Source of the DNA: Branchiostoma floridae
Taxonomy: Eukaryota > Chordata > Leptocardii > Amphioxiformes > Branchiostomatidae
Assembly (NCBI RefSeq): GCF_000003815.2
Contig: NC_049987.1
Coordinates: 312,163-376,162, forward strand
Reading direction: 5' to 3'
Length of the DNA: 64,000 bases
Shown here: piece after piece, positions 23,010 through 35,607 of the stretch
Numbering within the stretch: position 1 is the stretch's first letter
Layout of the letters: the number at the start of each line of letters is the position of its first letter
Notes under the pieces: generated by a model
What the model saw: the letters and a program-made list of their open reading frames with translations, nothing else
Databases searched by the model: none
Told to the model about the DNA's origin: nothing
Position numbers and translations under genes: made by a program

Positions 23010-26000
23010 AAATCAGTGACTGGTCGCCACCTTTACGTTGCATATGTTTTAACAGTTTTTACGGTTATGCCAATGTCAGTACAGCTGGTGACATCGGGGC
23101 CAAGGTCTTGCTATCCGAAGAGCTCTCTCCTTGACGCTGCCAACCACTGGCATAGATGGGATCTGTCTAACTTACTACGGATGTGGTCGAAAGACATACT
23201 GTAGTCCACGGTCTTAGACACCCGTGGACGTAAATTTGGTCAAATAAAATGAATGGGCTGCTCTTCGTTGTCTCTGTGCGCTACAGCTAAGTGTTTAAAG
23301 TTTGTCACGGTCAGGTAGAATGGTACATGATTGCTTGTCTTGTCTACTCTAATGACTGTCTTTTCGGCATGAATGCTCGAACAACAGAATCTCTTCAGGT
23401 CCTGTATCTGTCCATCTGTATACAGGATGACAACCGTTTCCTGTAAGAGTGAACAGGGAAAATGAAATAAACAACAGCGAAACGTTGAATACTAATTTGC
23501 ACTATGAAAGGTACATATATCTGAGTTGTATGAGTCAATGCAAACAAAATTTATGTTACTATAACTCCTTAAATTAATTCCAAAATAAAAACAGCATCGC
23601 TTACCTTCGATTTCTTCTTTAAGGAGTGGTGTTTTCGGATTGCAGCTCTTTTATCCACTCGGTCAACAGAAGCACCTGGTGAGACAATAATTGCCCGTCC
23701 ACATCAGTCAAAACAAATACCACACCTGCCCGGATGTCATTTAGATTGTACTAAATCAGTGCATTCAGACTGCATGTACATGTAGATACAGCACGCACTT
23801 TAGAGCACAAGGTGAACTGCACGATAGACGACTAAGCATTTAGAGTGCATTTGTGCCTTTGTGTATTGTTTACGTCGTCGTGCATACTGTGCATCTTATC
23901 CATGGTTATTTCCACGCCTCAGTGCCTTAGACTTTTGCAGTGTTAACTCTTGAATAATCTGTATAAACGAAGCGTTTTCGTCTCGAAGCCTTTGCACTTA
24001 CGCAATAAAATCTTCATTCTCATCGGCCACTTTCGGATCACAGTTTCCACTGTTCCTAATAAGGGTGTTCAACTCTACTTGTATCTGCTGTGTCGTATCA
24101 GTCATCCTCATTACAACTTTTGGCAGTGATTTGTAAGATACAAATATGTCTAGAACGTTTTGGGTGGGATCTTCACAGGAAAACGCAATGTCACATAAAA
24201 GACATCACTTTTCGGAAAGCTCCTGACTTACCATTTGAGATGGTGATCGTGCTACCATGTCATCGTCGGGTGTACCATTCATTGGAGCTTTCCCTGATAG
24301 CCAAAGTAGAATCTTCACTTTCACAGCTAAGATTAGGAGCTCCAGTATTCAGGAAGACACGTAAGCAATTTTTCAGTTCTCTACTGACGTCACGGAATTG
24401 GTGAAGTTAAACAACGCTATGGTGTATAAGAGTAAAACGTTGGAAAGCATTCTAGTTCTGACGCACTAATCTGCCATAAGATAGGGCGTCAGGTTTGTTG
24501 GGAAGTCTCTCGATGCTATCAATTTCCTGACGTACCAGGTTCAAGGCTTCTGGGTGTGGAGGGCATTGTCAGTTGCGATTTCTGCAATACGATTTGCCTG
24601 TCATGGTGGGTTATTCTGGTAGCTTTCAAACTGAGGCAGTTCCATTCAGGATCTTGTCCTTCAAGCTTCAAGTTAGACTGCTTTCAAGGGCTGCCATCCA
24701 AACTTCCGTCCTTCCTTCGAATATACATTGTATTACTGGGTGTGCCTTATAAATGTTTTCGATTCCTGTCAATGTGTACAAAATTATTTCTTTGCGCTTA
24801 TGCAAGTATTTTAATCGGAAAAGCATGAATGTGGTGTCGTACTTAAATGGATGTGAATGTATGACTTACCTTGTTGTAAACCTTAATGACATGGCGTGCA
24901 AATGGGTGGTCATCTGGTACCTCCAGATGCTCTACATGGTCAGCAACATTTTGTCTGGAGCCAGGAAGTGGACATCGCCTCTTCTTGGCCTCACATTGCC
25001 ATTTGTTGTTCACTTAATGTTTGTAATGTTTGTAGGTTGCTCTTGCAGCGGTAGTTGCTCCTTTAGGGTACGTAATGCTATGTTTGGCACGACATTCCGA
25101 GCTGCAGTACCTATAATGGTAACCAACAACATTGGCTTATATTAGACGGAACAAGGTTTTGGCATATTTTTTTTATTCTGCTAGAATCATAAAAGACCTA
25201 AAAATCTTATCTCTATGTTGTCTTTATGACAATGTTTGTAATGAAAACACAAAAACACAGATGACTAGCCATGTATACCGTCTCGAACGCTTGCAAATAT
25301 ATAAGCAATAAAATATCGGTATATCATTACAGTTGCGTCATGTATTGATCTAAACATATTGTCTTTTCTTAGCTCCAATGCATGAATGTAAGTGTGTGAC
25401 ATTCTTCCACAAGTCTGAGTTTCTCCGCGTGGAGCCCTTCAAAAGCTAATATAACTCATCTGATAGCTAAGCATACCGATTTGTTCCATTGTTTCTCCAC
25501 GGGGTCATGCAGTATGGATCAATTGACTCCCAATGTGGGTGGTCTCCTACAGTACAGCATGGTGTAATGAATATATGCAAATACATGTCTGTACTACATT
25601 AATATATAAATAGGTAGAGAAAAGAATGTAAGCATTTTTTTTTTCTTAGAAGAGGTTAAGTTTATTCGCATTTGGCTCTATCTGTTCTAGAGTTTTGAAA
25701 ATGTAGTTCATTTTAATAATTTGGGCAGGATTTTGCACCAAAGTATAATTATACCACAATCAAATTTTCGGTATGCCTACCTGTATACTCATACAATGCC
25801 ACACGGGGAATCTCTGTGTCTCCAAATGTGTTGAACCATGACACTCTTCTCTTCTTTGATCCTGGCGCTTTTGATGTGCTGTAGTTTCGCTGCAGTTCCT
25901 AAGTGTCCTCCCCTCTGGTTGGGGATTCAGTGGCACCTGCTTCCGGCGGCTATCTTGAGTATTTTGAACATAGTAATGTCCATCACTGTTCTTTGTTACT

Positions 26001-26100
26001 ATTTGAGTGGAACAGCCATTGTAATAGAACAATGTTTTATGTGATTTTCCCCACGTCCACGAGCAACAGCTATCACACAGCTCACTCTTCTTCTCCACCA
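23010..26100 (-). pseudogene. Gene Y, unit A: transposase-like, multi-exon
   Basis: Minus-strand exons can be traced by comparison with unit B. The pieces are 25850-26000 and about 24890-25080 (basic/His-rich N-terminal pieces, EAKKRRCPLPGSRQNVADHV), 24240-24370 (Ser-rich, one stop), 23605-23675 (GASVDRVDKRAAIRKHHSLK, donor GTAAGC), and 23010-23440 starting after acceptor CTTACAG (ETVVILYTDGQIQDLKRFCC, then VIRVDKTSNHV). The phase across the last intron is preserved. The spaced VDKT and later SKL...GS(D) blocks resemble a D...D transposase core followed by an H-rich segment. In-frame stops after IHF and inside later parts make this copy a pseudogene. I do not know a family name. Confidence 0.5.
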
Positions 26101-26796
26101 GACGTCAGTAATGTTTTCACGGTTGGTAACAATGAATACGACATCCTCCTTTAGCCCACGTGGTACCTAAGTAGTTAACTTTTCAACTTTCCCTAGAGAA
26201 AGTAGATCAGTGATCAGTCTATCTTAGGGCATAGCTCCCTCGGGAAGCTTCGAAGTGGGATGACACCCGAGGCGTTGGTCTGGGCAAAGTAGTTGGATTT
26301 ACTCCTTGCATGTCCAGTTCACACAGGCTGTCCTCTGTAACTCTCGATTCGGTACAGTTGGCTGACTGTGTCTCTGTGATACCACATTGCACTGAGAAGT
26401 CGGGTTGAGTTGGTTCCTGGATTATGTAAGATTATTTGTCGGGTTTTACGTGACATCTTCCCGATGTTGATTCCGACAAAAATCACATTCAATCAATGGA
26501 GTCCGTTCGTTTTTCTTTTCTGCAGTTCTCCGATGCGTTCCTCACGACTGACGGTTATGTATAGGTTTTCTCCAAAGGTCAGGTTTTTCTATCATGTAAT
26601 TGTCCTGATTAACAAATTGTGTCACACAATTGCCTAACACATTCTAACCCAAGTATTGAAGAAACCTGTACACGCCGTACAGTGTACTTTGTATTTGACA
26701 GATAGGTTTGCCTGTAATCTAAATGCAAATTGCGTATCGATACAGTGTCATGTTTTCTTTTGGGTCCAGTATTGTATCTACCTAGTTTAGGGGAGG

Positions 26797-27020
26797 GTCT
26801 TTTTAGCGAATGCCCACAAACGCCCACTCTAGAGAAGTCCGCGCTGCACGGATCTCATTTCTTTTGCTTGGAATATGTCCACGTTGTGCTCCCATGTATT
26901 AATCCTGAGCTTCAAGTCAATCCATTGACCCGAAGTGACATAAATCAAAGTTTTCGATTCTCGATGGTCTTTTTAGCGAACGCCCAGCAAAATGTCTTTT
27001 TAGCGAATGCCCACTATATC
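26797..27020 (+). repeat. Subterminal TCTTTTTAGCGAA motifs, left end
   Basis: The word TCTTTTTAGCGAA(T/C)GCCCA occurs three times within the first 230 bp (about 26798, 26969 and 26996) and is mirrored at the right end (about 30672-30710 and 30873-30889). Repeated subterminal words of this kind are usual binding sites for a transposase; that role is inferred here. Confidence 0.75.
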
Positions 27021-27950
27021 CACAAAAATATCGGCCGTCGCGCAACGACACCTAAACCTACCGCCACAAACATGTTCAAGATGGTGTCCCATTGATGTGT
27101 ACGGAGTTTCCGTGCTTTACAAGCTAGCATTTTAAGTCCCTGTTTTTGGTCAAAATGTACGGCGACGATACTACCATACTTTAACTATAGCAATTCAAAA
27201 TGGCGGGCACTAGTCATGTGACCTCCTTGCGGGACTGTTCTATAAGTATCGCGGGAGGGACTGTTGTAGCATAGCTTCTCATACAACCATTTTAGAGTGA
27301 ATTCTGAACAAGATTTTCATTTCATAGTGCTATCATCTGACTAATATTTACAATGTGGTCATTTTTTCTGTGCTATTATTACCCAGGTTTGAGGAACTTA
27401 GTGCAAATATGGATATTGATTCACCTAAGTGCCCAATTAATGTACAAAAGGCTCAGACACATCAGTGTTATAAACCTGAATAGGGGCAGGTAACCAATAC
27501 TAGAAAAACATAGCTATTTATTATTAACAATACTATCTACATTATAATAATAACTCTTCACCAAACTGGACTTTTCTTATCTTTATTTATCACAGAAACA
27601 TTGTTACAATGAGGATTTGATTAGATGAGTATCTGTTACAGTGTGTACAAACTTATTTCAAATACAAAAATGTATTTCGTTTCACTTCCTAAATATTTTT
27701 AAAGTATTGGAAGAAGTTGACACATAAACAATATTAATTGCATTATTTATGTGCAGTAAAATGTGACCACATGCTATCAATAGCCTAATAAAATGTTGGA
27801 ACATGGCACAAGCGGGCTCCTCTTCTGAGTACAGAAAGGAAATGTTTTATAACATTTAGTTATGACGTAGAAAATTTCAATTGTAAAATGTACCTTTATT
27901 AACATTTACAAACAAATTGTTTTTTTCTCTTCTTAATAAATGACAACAAT

Positions 27951-29735
27951 ACAGGTAAGTAAGGTGTGTTTCCTTTTATAACAGGCCAGGTAAGACGCCG
28001 TACAGGTAAGTAAGGTGTGTTTCCTTTTATAGCAGACCAGGTAAGACACCATACAGGTGAGTAACGTGTATTTCCTTTCATTACAGACCAGGTAAGACAC
28101 CGCACAGGTGAGTAAGGTGTGTTTCCTTTGTCTATAGACCAGATAGGGTATTACACAGGTGAGTAAGGCGTCTTTCCTTTGCCTACATACCATATAGGCC
28201 ATTATACAGGTGAGTAAGGCGTCTTTCCTTTGCCTATAGACCAGATAGGGTATTGTGCAGGTGAGTAAAGCAACTTTCCTTTGCCTGTGGACCAGATAGG
28301 GTATTATACAGGTAAGTTAGGTGTCTTTCCTTCGCCTATATACCAGATGGGGCATCATACAGGTAAGCAAGGTGTCTTTCCCTTGCCTATATACCAGATA
28401 GGCCATTATACAGGTGAATAAGGTGTCTTTCCTTTGCCTATAGACCAGATAGGCCATTAAACAGGTGAGTAAGGTGTCTTTCCTTTGCCTATAGACCAGA
28501 TATGCCATTATACAGGTAAGTAAGATGTCTTTACTTTGCCTTAGACCAGACGGGGTATTATACAGGTGAGTATTGCCTATATACTACCATATAGGCCATT
28601 ATACAGGTGAGTAAAGCGTCTTTCCTTTGCCTATAGACCAGATAGGTATTAAACAGGTGAGTAAAGCAACTTACTTACCTGTATTATGCCCTATCTGGTC
28701 TATAGGCAAAGGAAAGACGCCTTACTCATCTGTGCGGTGTCTTACCTGGTCTGTAATCAAAGGAAATACACGTTACTCACCTGTACGGTGTCTTACCTAG
28801 TCTGTAGTCAAGGAAACACACCTTACTCACCTGTACGGTGTCTTACCTGGTCTGTAATAAAAGGAAATACACTTTACTCACATGTACGGTGTCTTACCTA
28901 GTCTGTAGTCAAGGAAACACACCTTACTCACCTGTACGGTGTCTTACCTGGTCTGTCATGAAAGGAAATACACGTTACTCACCTGTACGGTGTCTTACCT
29001 GGTCTGTAATAAAAGGAAATACACTTTACTCACATGTACGGTGTCTTACCTAGTCTGTAGTCAAGGAAACACACGTTACTCACCTGCACGGCGTCTTACC
29101 TGGTCTGTTATAAAAGGAAACACACCTTACTTACCTGTATGGTGTCTTACCTGGCCTGTAGTGAAGGAAACACACCTTACTCACATGTACGGTGTCTTAC
29201 ACACCTTACTTACCTGTATGGTGTCTTACCTGGCCTGTAGTCAAGGAAACACACCTTACTCACCTGTACGGTGTCTTACCTGGTCTGCTATAAAAGGAAA
29301 CACACCTTACCTACCTGTACGGTGTCTTACCTAGTCTGTAGTCAAGGAAACACACCTTACTTACCTGCACGGTGTCTTACCTGGTCTGTAATCAAAGGAA
29401 ATACACGTTACTCACCTGTACGGTGTCTTACCTAGTCTGTAGTCAAGGAAACACACCTTACTCACCTGTACGGTGTCTTACCTGGTCTGTAATCAAAGGA
29501 AATACACGTTACTCACCTGTACGGTGTCTTACCTGGTCTGTAATGAAAGGAAATACACGTTGCTCACCTGTAAGGTGTCTTACCTAGTCTGTAGTCAAGG
29601 AAACACACCTTACTCACCTGTACGGTGTCTTACCTGGTCTGCTATAAAAGGAAACACACCTTACCTACCTGTACGGCGTCTTACCTGGCCTGTTATAAAA
29701 GGAAACACACCTTACTTACCTGTATTGTTGTCATT
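27951..29735. repeat. Inverted tandem array of 51 bp monomers
   Basis: The left half (27951-28672, about 14 copies) and the right half (28673-29735, about 21 copies) carry the same monomer in opposite orientation. In the left half successive GT starts at 27955, 28006, 28159, 28210, 28261 and 28312 fit a 51 bp period. The monomer reads CAG GT(A/G)AGTAAGG, then a pyrimidine stretch TTTCCTTTGCCTATAG, then ACCAGATAGG and back to ACAG. A run of ORFs through it (17-residue repeats) exists only because 51 is a multiple of three. Confidence 0.93.
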
Positions 29736-31170
29736 TATTAAGAAGAGAAAAAAACAATTTGTTTGTAAATGTTAATAAAGGTACATTTTACAATTGAAAT
29801 TTTCTACGTCATAACTAAATGTTATAAAACATTTCCTTTCTGTACTCAGAAGGGGAGCCCGCTTGTGCCATGTTCCAACATTTTATTAGGCTATTGATAG
29901 CATGTGGTCACATTTTACTGCACATAAATAATGCAATTAATATTGTTTATGTGTCAACTTCTTCCAATACTTTAAAATATAAATATATAAAAATATTTAC
30001 GAAGTGAAACGTAATACATTTTTGTATTTGAAATAAGTTTGTACACACTGTAACAGATACTCATCTAATCAAATCCTCATTGTAACAATGTTTCTGTGAT
30101 AAATAAAGATAAGAAAAGTCCAGTTTGGTGAAGAGTTATTATTATAATGTAAATAGTATTGTTAATAATAAATAGCTATGTTTTTCTAGTATTGGTTACC
30201 TGCCCCTATTCAGGTTTATAACACTGATGTGTCTGAGCCTTTTGTACATTAATTGGGCACTGAGGTGAATCAATATCCAAATTTGCACTAAGTTCCTCAA
30301 ACCTGGGTAATAATAGCACAGAAAAAATGACCACATTGTAAATATTAGTCAGATGATAGCACTATGAAATGAAAATCTTGTTCAGAATTCACTCTAAAAT
30401 GGTTGTATGAGAAGCTATGCTACAACAGTCCCTCCCGCGATACTTATAGAACAGTCCCGCAAGGAGGTCACATGACTAGTGCCCGCCATTTTGAATTGCT
30501 ATAGTTAAAGTATGGTAATATCGTCGCCGTACATTTTGACCAAAAACAGGGACTTAAAATGCTTGTAAAGCACGGAAACTCCGTACACATCAATGGGACA
30601 CCATCTTGAACATGTTTGTGGCGGTAGGTTTAGGTGTCGTTGCGCGACGGCCGATATTTTTGTGGATATAGTGGGCATTCGCTAAAAAGACATTTTGCTG
30701 GGCGTTCGCTAAAAAGACCATCGAGAATCGAAAACTTTGATTTATGTCACTTCGGGTCAATGGATTGACTTGAAACTCAGGATTAATACATGGGAGCACA
30801 ACGTGGACATATTCCAAGCAAAAAAAATGAGATTCGTGCAGCGCGGACTTCTCTAGAGTGGGCGTTTGTGGGCATTCGCTAAAAAGACCATGCGCTAGTT
30901 TAGTAGTACGTTTCTTGTTCATACTAGACATATTTTTTGTCAAATTCGTGACTAATGAAAGAGACTATCAGAAGAGGACTTCGGCGGACTTTCATGGATA
31001 AGATGCTACGTCGTTACGACAATACTATTGTACATGTTTTTGGTTCTCCTTCAGATTATGACGTCATTTCTTTGCAACTGACAATGCTTCAGTCCTGTAA
31101 CTACAGATACAATGCACATTTCATCGGACTGCAATAAATTCATTATGGAACATTTCCAACATACGTGAAG

Positions 31171-31176
31171 TTTATT
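31171..31176 (-). terminator. Polyadenylation signal of gene X, unit A
   Basis: AATAAA on the minus strand, about 140 bases past the gene X stop codon. Unit B has the same signal in the same relative place. Confidence 0.6.
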
Positions 31177-31314
31177 TGAAAAAAGTACAATACATGAAAT
31201 GCAAATGATTATATTGATAAACGTAACATTACAATATGATAAGTAAAAATTAACATTAGGAAAATACGTCATATGACAACAGAAATAAATTGTCACTAAA
31301 GTCAAAGTGAAAAA

Positions 31315-32165
31315 CTACATTATGAGCATCTTCTTCGGTGTCTTATAGATGAACATGGAAACACGGGGGTTGTATGTTCCGGCATCCGTCCTCCTCCGCC
31401 CACCCCTAGCCCTACGTCCAGGCCTGGACGCTCCTCGTCCTGACTGAAGACCCGAATAAAAGAATACATGCAGATATTAATAAATCAATACATGAATAAA
31501 TTAATAAATAAATACATGAATCAATCACGAATAAATGAACAAATATATGCACAAATGAATGAATAACAATATCAGGATCCACTAAGACAAGTACATTGCA
31601 GCTTCAGGGCTGAAATGCGTACATCGTTTCGGTAAAATACTTTAAACAAAATTACAACTTACGGGCCACTCTTCCATTGCCACGCCGTCGTCCCGCCGCT
31701 GCCTGGACGCTCCCAGCACCACCTCGTCCGCCCACCGCTGGCTGGCCAGACGGGCCGCTCCCATCTAGTCCGCCCGCCGCTGCCTGGCCAAAATGGAGCC
31801 ACTGGGGGGCGAAGGTCAGCGGTGAAGGAGCGGGAGAAAAAGACTCTGCATTCCTGAGAAAAAGACGAAATGACAATAAATACGGGTTAGCGTTTTGTTG
31901 TAACATTATATACTGTGGCCCGGTCGGGATCGTAGATTCGAGGGAGTTCCCTGTCACTTTGAGCGCCTTCCACTTGGCGGCAAGGTATTTTGGGTCGGCC
32001 TTCTGTCTGGTCTATAGTACGCTGCAGAGGTGGGTTAGTTGTTTACTACGGAATCCTGGAGGCTTCGAGAGCCACATGGCCATCCCGTTCGAACTGCCGT
32101 CCACTTCGTCTGATATCAGCTCCTGCGTTACTCTAGCCGAAATCCTCTACTCTTCCTCAGTTTGA
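31315..32165 (-). pseudogene. Gene X, unit A: acidic/RGG-rich two-exon 3' end
   Basis: Three pieces on the minus strand. The upstream piece (about 31950-32165) is acidic and reads SDEVDGSSNGMAMWLSKPPG and FRSKQLTHLC before a TAG stop. Exon 31663-31853 lies between acceptor TTTCTCAG and donor GTAAGT and encodes a Gly/Arg/Ala-rich stretch (SGQPAVGGRGGAGSV, AAAGRRRGNGRVA). The last exon 31315-31439, after acceptor TCAG, encodes RGASRPGRRARGGRRRTDAG and ends IYKTPKKMLIM, stop. The phase across the last intron is preserved. RGG-type tails usually bind nucleic acid. The AATAAA signal lies at 31176-31171. At least one stop breaks this copy. Confidence 0.6.
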
Positions 32166-32169
32166 ACAA

Positions 32170-32960
32170 CTCCACTTCTTACGTCCAGAAAATAGTGTAA
32201 AACATGGAAAAACGTCAGTGCATCCAAGGAAACAAGAAAGCATTATATTATATATGACTTGTAGTTTAAACAATTTTCACTAAAAAACAATATTATATGA
32301 CGATTGAGGCATCTTCCTCCCACCGCCGACTTGTAAAGGATTGCTTATTGATGCATGCCTTACGATCCATCAGTCGAATCCGGTGTTGTACTATACTGTT
32401 GACAAAAAAAAAAAGATTATCCAAACTCTTCTGGTGGTGCGGCCAAAAGCAGTCACTGATGCAACTGAATATGATTTTGAAGGAATGGATGGTTTATTTG
32501 ATCATTATGATCATAAAAAATACATCGCAGCCGTAGGCTGAATTACACTATTTTTACATGTGAGAACTTAAAAATATTGACTAGAAAATTTACAGATAAA
32601 CAATTGAATGAACGTCTGACCGTATACAAAATATCTTAAAAGAACAGTCTTATTCCCTACATGGTGAACATTCTGAATGGACAGTGAACGTGTTAGTAAA
32701 ATTTGTATGACAATGCATTACATACAATAACTAGTTTTTTGGTTTAATACTACCTGTTCTAAGATAATTATGTTTGATTTTAATATCAATTGTTTTCCGT
32801 AACCAAAATACAGAGCATTAACCCCTGTAACTAAAACAACGGGAGCTAAATGGCTCTCTTGCATCAACTTTATATCCAACAACCATGTAATGTATTCCGT
32901 CAAGGAAATAAGATCAATGCACCTTTATTGCCTATCCCGTGCCTTTCTTATACCTTACTA
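32170..32960. other. Junction of units A and B; one unrecognised plus ORF
   Basis: AT-rich sequence. The plus frame 32341-32541 (IIQTLLVVRPKAVTDATEYD, ending DHKKYIAAVG) has protein-like composition, but I recognise no family and see no clear exon borders. Confidence 0.35.
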
Positions 32961-34344
32961 GTGAGTTGCTTACAGAAAGTGCTTTTCCCAAATTGCATAT
33001 TTCTTCTTAGCTTTGACAGGATACTTGCAGCAAATGGTGTCGTATTCTGCCATGATCCTCTCACTCTTTGGTGCCATATTCAGCTTTGCCTTGATTTTGT
33101 CTAAATGTTCCACAGCAGGCACATCACCGAGCACAACTGCCCTTGCAGAACCCAACGTCGCCTTCCATCTTTCTTTGTCCCTTGAAAAAAGAATAATTAA
33201 AGCATTATAGCCTTAATCTATTCAGCTTATGTTTTCAACCATATGTAAATTAAAAAAGCATAAAAACAGAAATTTCATTGACAATATCTCTAATAAATCT
33301 CAAACATTTGGGGTATGCGGAACTGTACAATATTTAGCAATATTTCACCTCCTTGGTAGATACCATGATTTGTATCTGCTTGATAGTTCAGTCAATTTCG
33401 GAAATGATTAAGGCTTGCCAAGACTTAGCAAAGTAGAGTTGTCGAGGGTTTCAGACTAACCTAGCCTTCTGTAGTAGCGTAGCCGCCATTTTCGGGGTCT
33501 TGGGGGGGGGGGGGTCATGGTGCTAAGACGGGCTAGGTTTCCCCCACACTGGAGCCAGAAGACCCATCTATTCATTTTACCAATTAAGCGGTGAGGTCAA
33601 GACGTAGTAGACTTACAGTTTCTACCAAATTCAAGACAGCCTGCACTGTTTAGGGGCACGGACAGATTGTCGGAGATCAGTAGTAGAGCTTGGAATGACA
33701 TAATGCTGAACGTTTACCATTTTCATGGTTTTTACATATGTATATGTATTGCAACTAGCTTTAAAACTTTAACTTGTAAGTAAAATTATATCATATTAGA
33801 AATCAGAGAAATATACCTACCAAGTGCAGCATATGTTCCAGCCAATAGAGCTAGTAGCACCGGCAAACAGTGATTCCCAGGAAGATAGTCAAACTTTGTA
33901 GCTAAGCTCTTCTGCTCAGGCGTCTGGGGATCAACTGAAAGAACACATTGGGCGTCTTCATTCAAGAACTACCACCGGTTCTATTCTTTGCCCCAGCGTG
34001 CTTCCGGCTGCTGACGATTCAGATCGACAATAGAAGCAGGTTTGTTCTTTACGAAGATGCATTGGCGGAGTAGCTTCACTGTATTACACCACAGCTTCCA
34101 TGGCCTCAACTCGGTCCTATTTACCGGCCCCTGACAGTTTCTTGGAGTAAAAGATCTTGATTATGGCGGGAAGGTACTTCGATACCACCTGTTTCAAGTA
34201 GTGCGTGCCCCAGTTGATGAACCGTGGCTGCTGTGTTCTTGTTCTTTACACATTATCAATTAATTGCTACCCCTCGATAGACATTGCTTGTTCTTCCGAA
34301 AAGAAATATTTGATGCAATGACCCCTAAAGAATCATTTGGCATT

Positions 34345-34762
34345 TTCCCATTAAACATTTATTTTTTATTTATTTATTTGTTAGAATCAGGCCCATGGCC
34401 AATAAAAGCACACAGTACAGAGATTAAAAAACTACACTTACAACGAGTTAACTATTATTTACATAGTGCCGCCAGAATGTGCTATGGCGAAAGCCGTCCT
34501 ATTGGACAAGCAATCGGATTCTGTCTTTGTCAGGGGAAAGCACACGTATAGCAAATGCATGGATGACCTTGCGGCGCCTTGCGTCAAACATGTCGGTAAG
34601 ATTGGTAACAAACAAGCAACTTGTGCTTGTTTGCCTGCCGACCGCAAAGAGCAGTTTAAATGCGCAGCGGTACGCCACTCGCAGTTTTGAGATAGCACTC
34701 TTGGTGTACTTACTCCAGATTTGAGCACAGTACATAGGGGAGCAATACGCTAGATTGGCTGT
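34345..34762 (-). mobile_element. LINE 3' fragment inserted in hAT exon, unit B
   Basis: A minus-strand fragment with an (AAAT)n tail (TTTATTTATTTATTTG on plus near 34362) and a coding end reading YCAQIWSKYTKSAISKLRVA and LFVTNLTDMFDARRRKVIHA, typical of the last segment of a CR1-group ORF2. The unit A paralogue around 18105-18140 has no such insert. The LINE frame runs into the hAT exon to give one ORF (34499-34852). Confidence 0.75.
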
Positions 34763-35607
34763 ATAACTATAAATATGGAATAATTCATCCATAACTTCAA
34801 TGGTTTTCTGACGAAATGATGTGTCCTCTAAAAATGACACATTAAATTTCAATGGAAAACTAACTAAGAAATGAATGCATTTTTCCTACTCGCTTATTAG
34901 TTTTTTTAGGCGCAGAAGTATATCTGATAGTATTGGGATGTCAAAAACGCCACCGGTCATCAGTGTAGTGCGGTAAGGTGTGGCTTAGCGGTACGCCGCT
35001 GTCCCTACGTTTACTGGCGGTAGGAATAACCTTCCTTCCTTATTAGAATCTAACATGTATAACATGGTAGGCATAGTCTATAAATAGTAGCAAGATCGAA
35101 TAAAAGTTTGTCACCATACGTTTACTAGCGGCAGGGATATCCTACTTCTTAATTAAATCTGATAACTAGTACATGGTAGGCATAGTCTATAGATATTACC
35201 AAGGTCGAATCAAAATCTGTAGGAACACTTAGGTAGTGTCACATCGCCGTCCATACGTTTACTGGCGACAGGAGCATCCTTCCAGACATCTTCTTCGGAA
35301 AATGCAACATTGCCCGGAACACTCAAGGGTCCGGTAGAAGTCGAACTGGTCAATTACTGGCACTTCGATGCCAATCCTCATCAGCATGTTTAGATTCTCA
35401 CCCTTCAGACGTGCTCTACCATTCGTTATTATGCGGTTCTGTACACTGAACCCCCGCTCACGGGATGACGCTCACGGTATTCAGCAGTTTGGTGGTTTCT
35501 GGCAGGTAGTCAGCATGGCGGGAGGACAATATATTTACCAAATCAGGGAGAATGGTGTTTTCGGTAGTTGTTCTGAACAATTTCTTTGAATGTGGCGTAG
35601 TCTGCAT

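Larger units (their letters stand above)
26790..30894. mobile_element. 4.1 kb inverted-repeat element 2 with splice-like array
   Basis: The ends read GGTCTTTTTAGCGAATGCCC at 26797 and its reverse complement ending at 30889. The arms of about 1.15 kb (26790-27945 and 29740-30894) are nearly identical inverted copies, and the centre is an inverted tandem array. CTAGTTTA stands at 26782-26789 and again at 30895-30902, an 8 bp target duplication, the size typical of hAT elements. The paralogous site in unit B (near 42790) reads through without the element, so this insertion is later than the A/B duplication. Element-encoded protein: none visible. It is probably a nonautonomous element mobilised in trans. 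Confidence 0.88.
16920..32950. repeat. Unit A of a head-to-tail duplicated block
   Basis: Long stretches match 32980-43920 in the same order and orientation. Anchors include CTCTTTGGTGCCATCTTCAGC (17018 against 33068), CATATGTTCCAGCC (17666 against 33830), GCGGGGAACATGTG (19018 against 37056), GCTGCCAACCACTGGCATAGATGG (23137 against 39318) and CAGGATCCACTAA (31571 against 43716). Outside insertions the copies are clearly diverged, so the duplication is old. Unit A carries its own insertions, including the 4.1 kb inverted-repeat element, CR1 pieces and a minisatellite. Confidence 0.82.

Noticed and set aside
26730-27095. 121-codon ORF and its mirror at 30590-30943 as a conserved protein
   Set aside because: They are the same inverted arm of one element read twice, so their similarity is no evidence of coding selection. 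The composition is unremarkable.
27951-29735. CRISPR-like array
   Set aside because: The 51 bp monomers are contiguous tandem copies with no unique spacers, are inverted in the middle, and lie in animal DNA between inverted arms.
31677-32165. 162-codon plus ORF rich in Ala/Pro/Trp
   Set aside because: It is antisense to gene X, whose minus-strand exons have conserved splice sites in both units.
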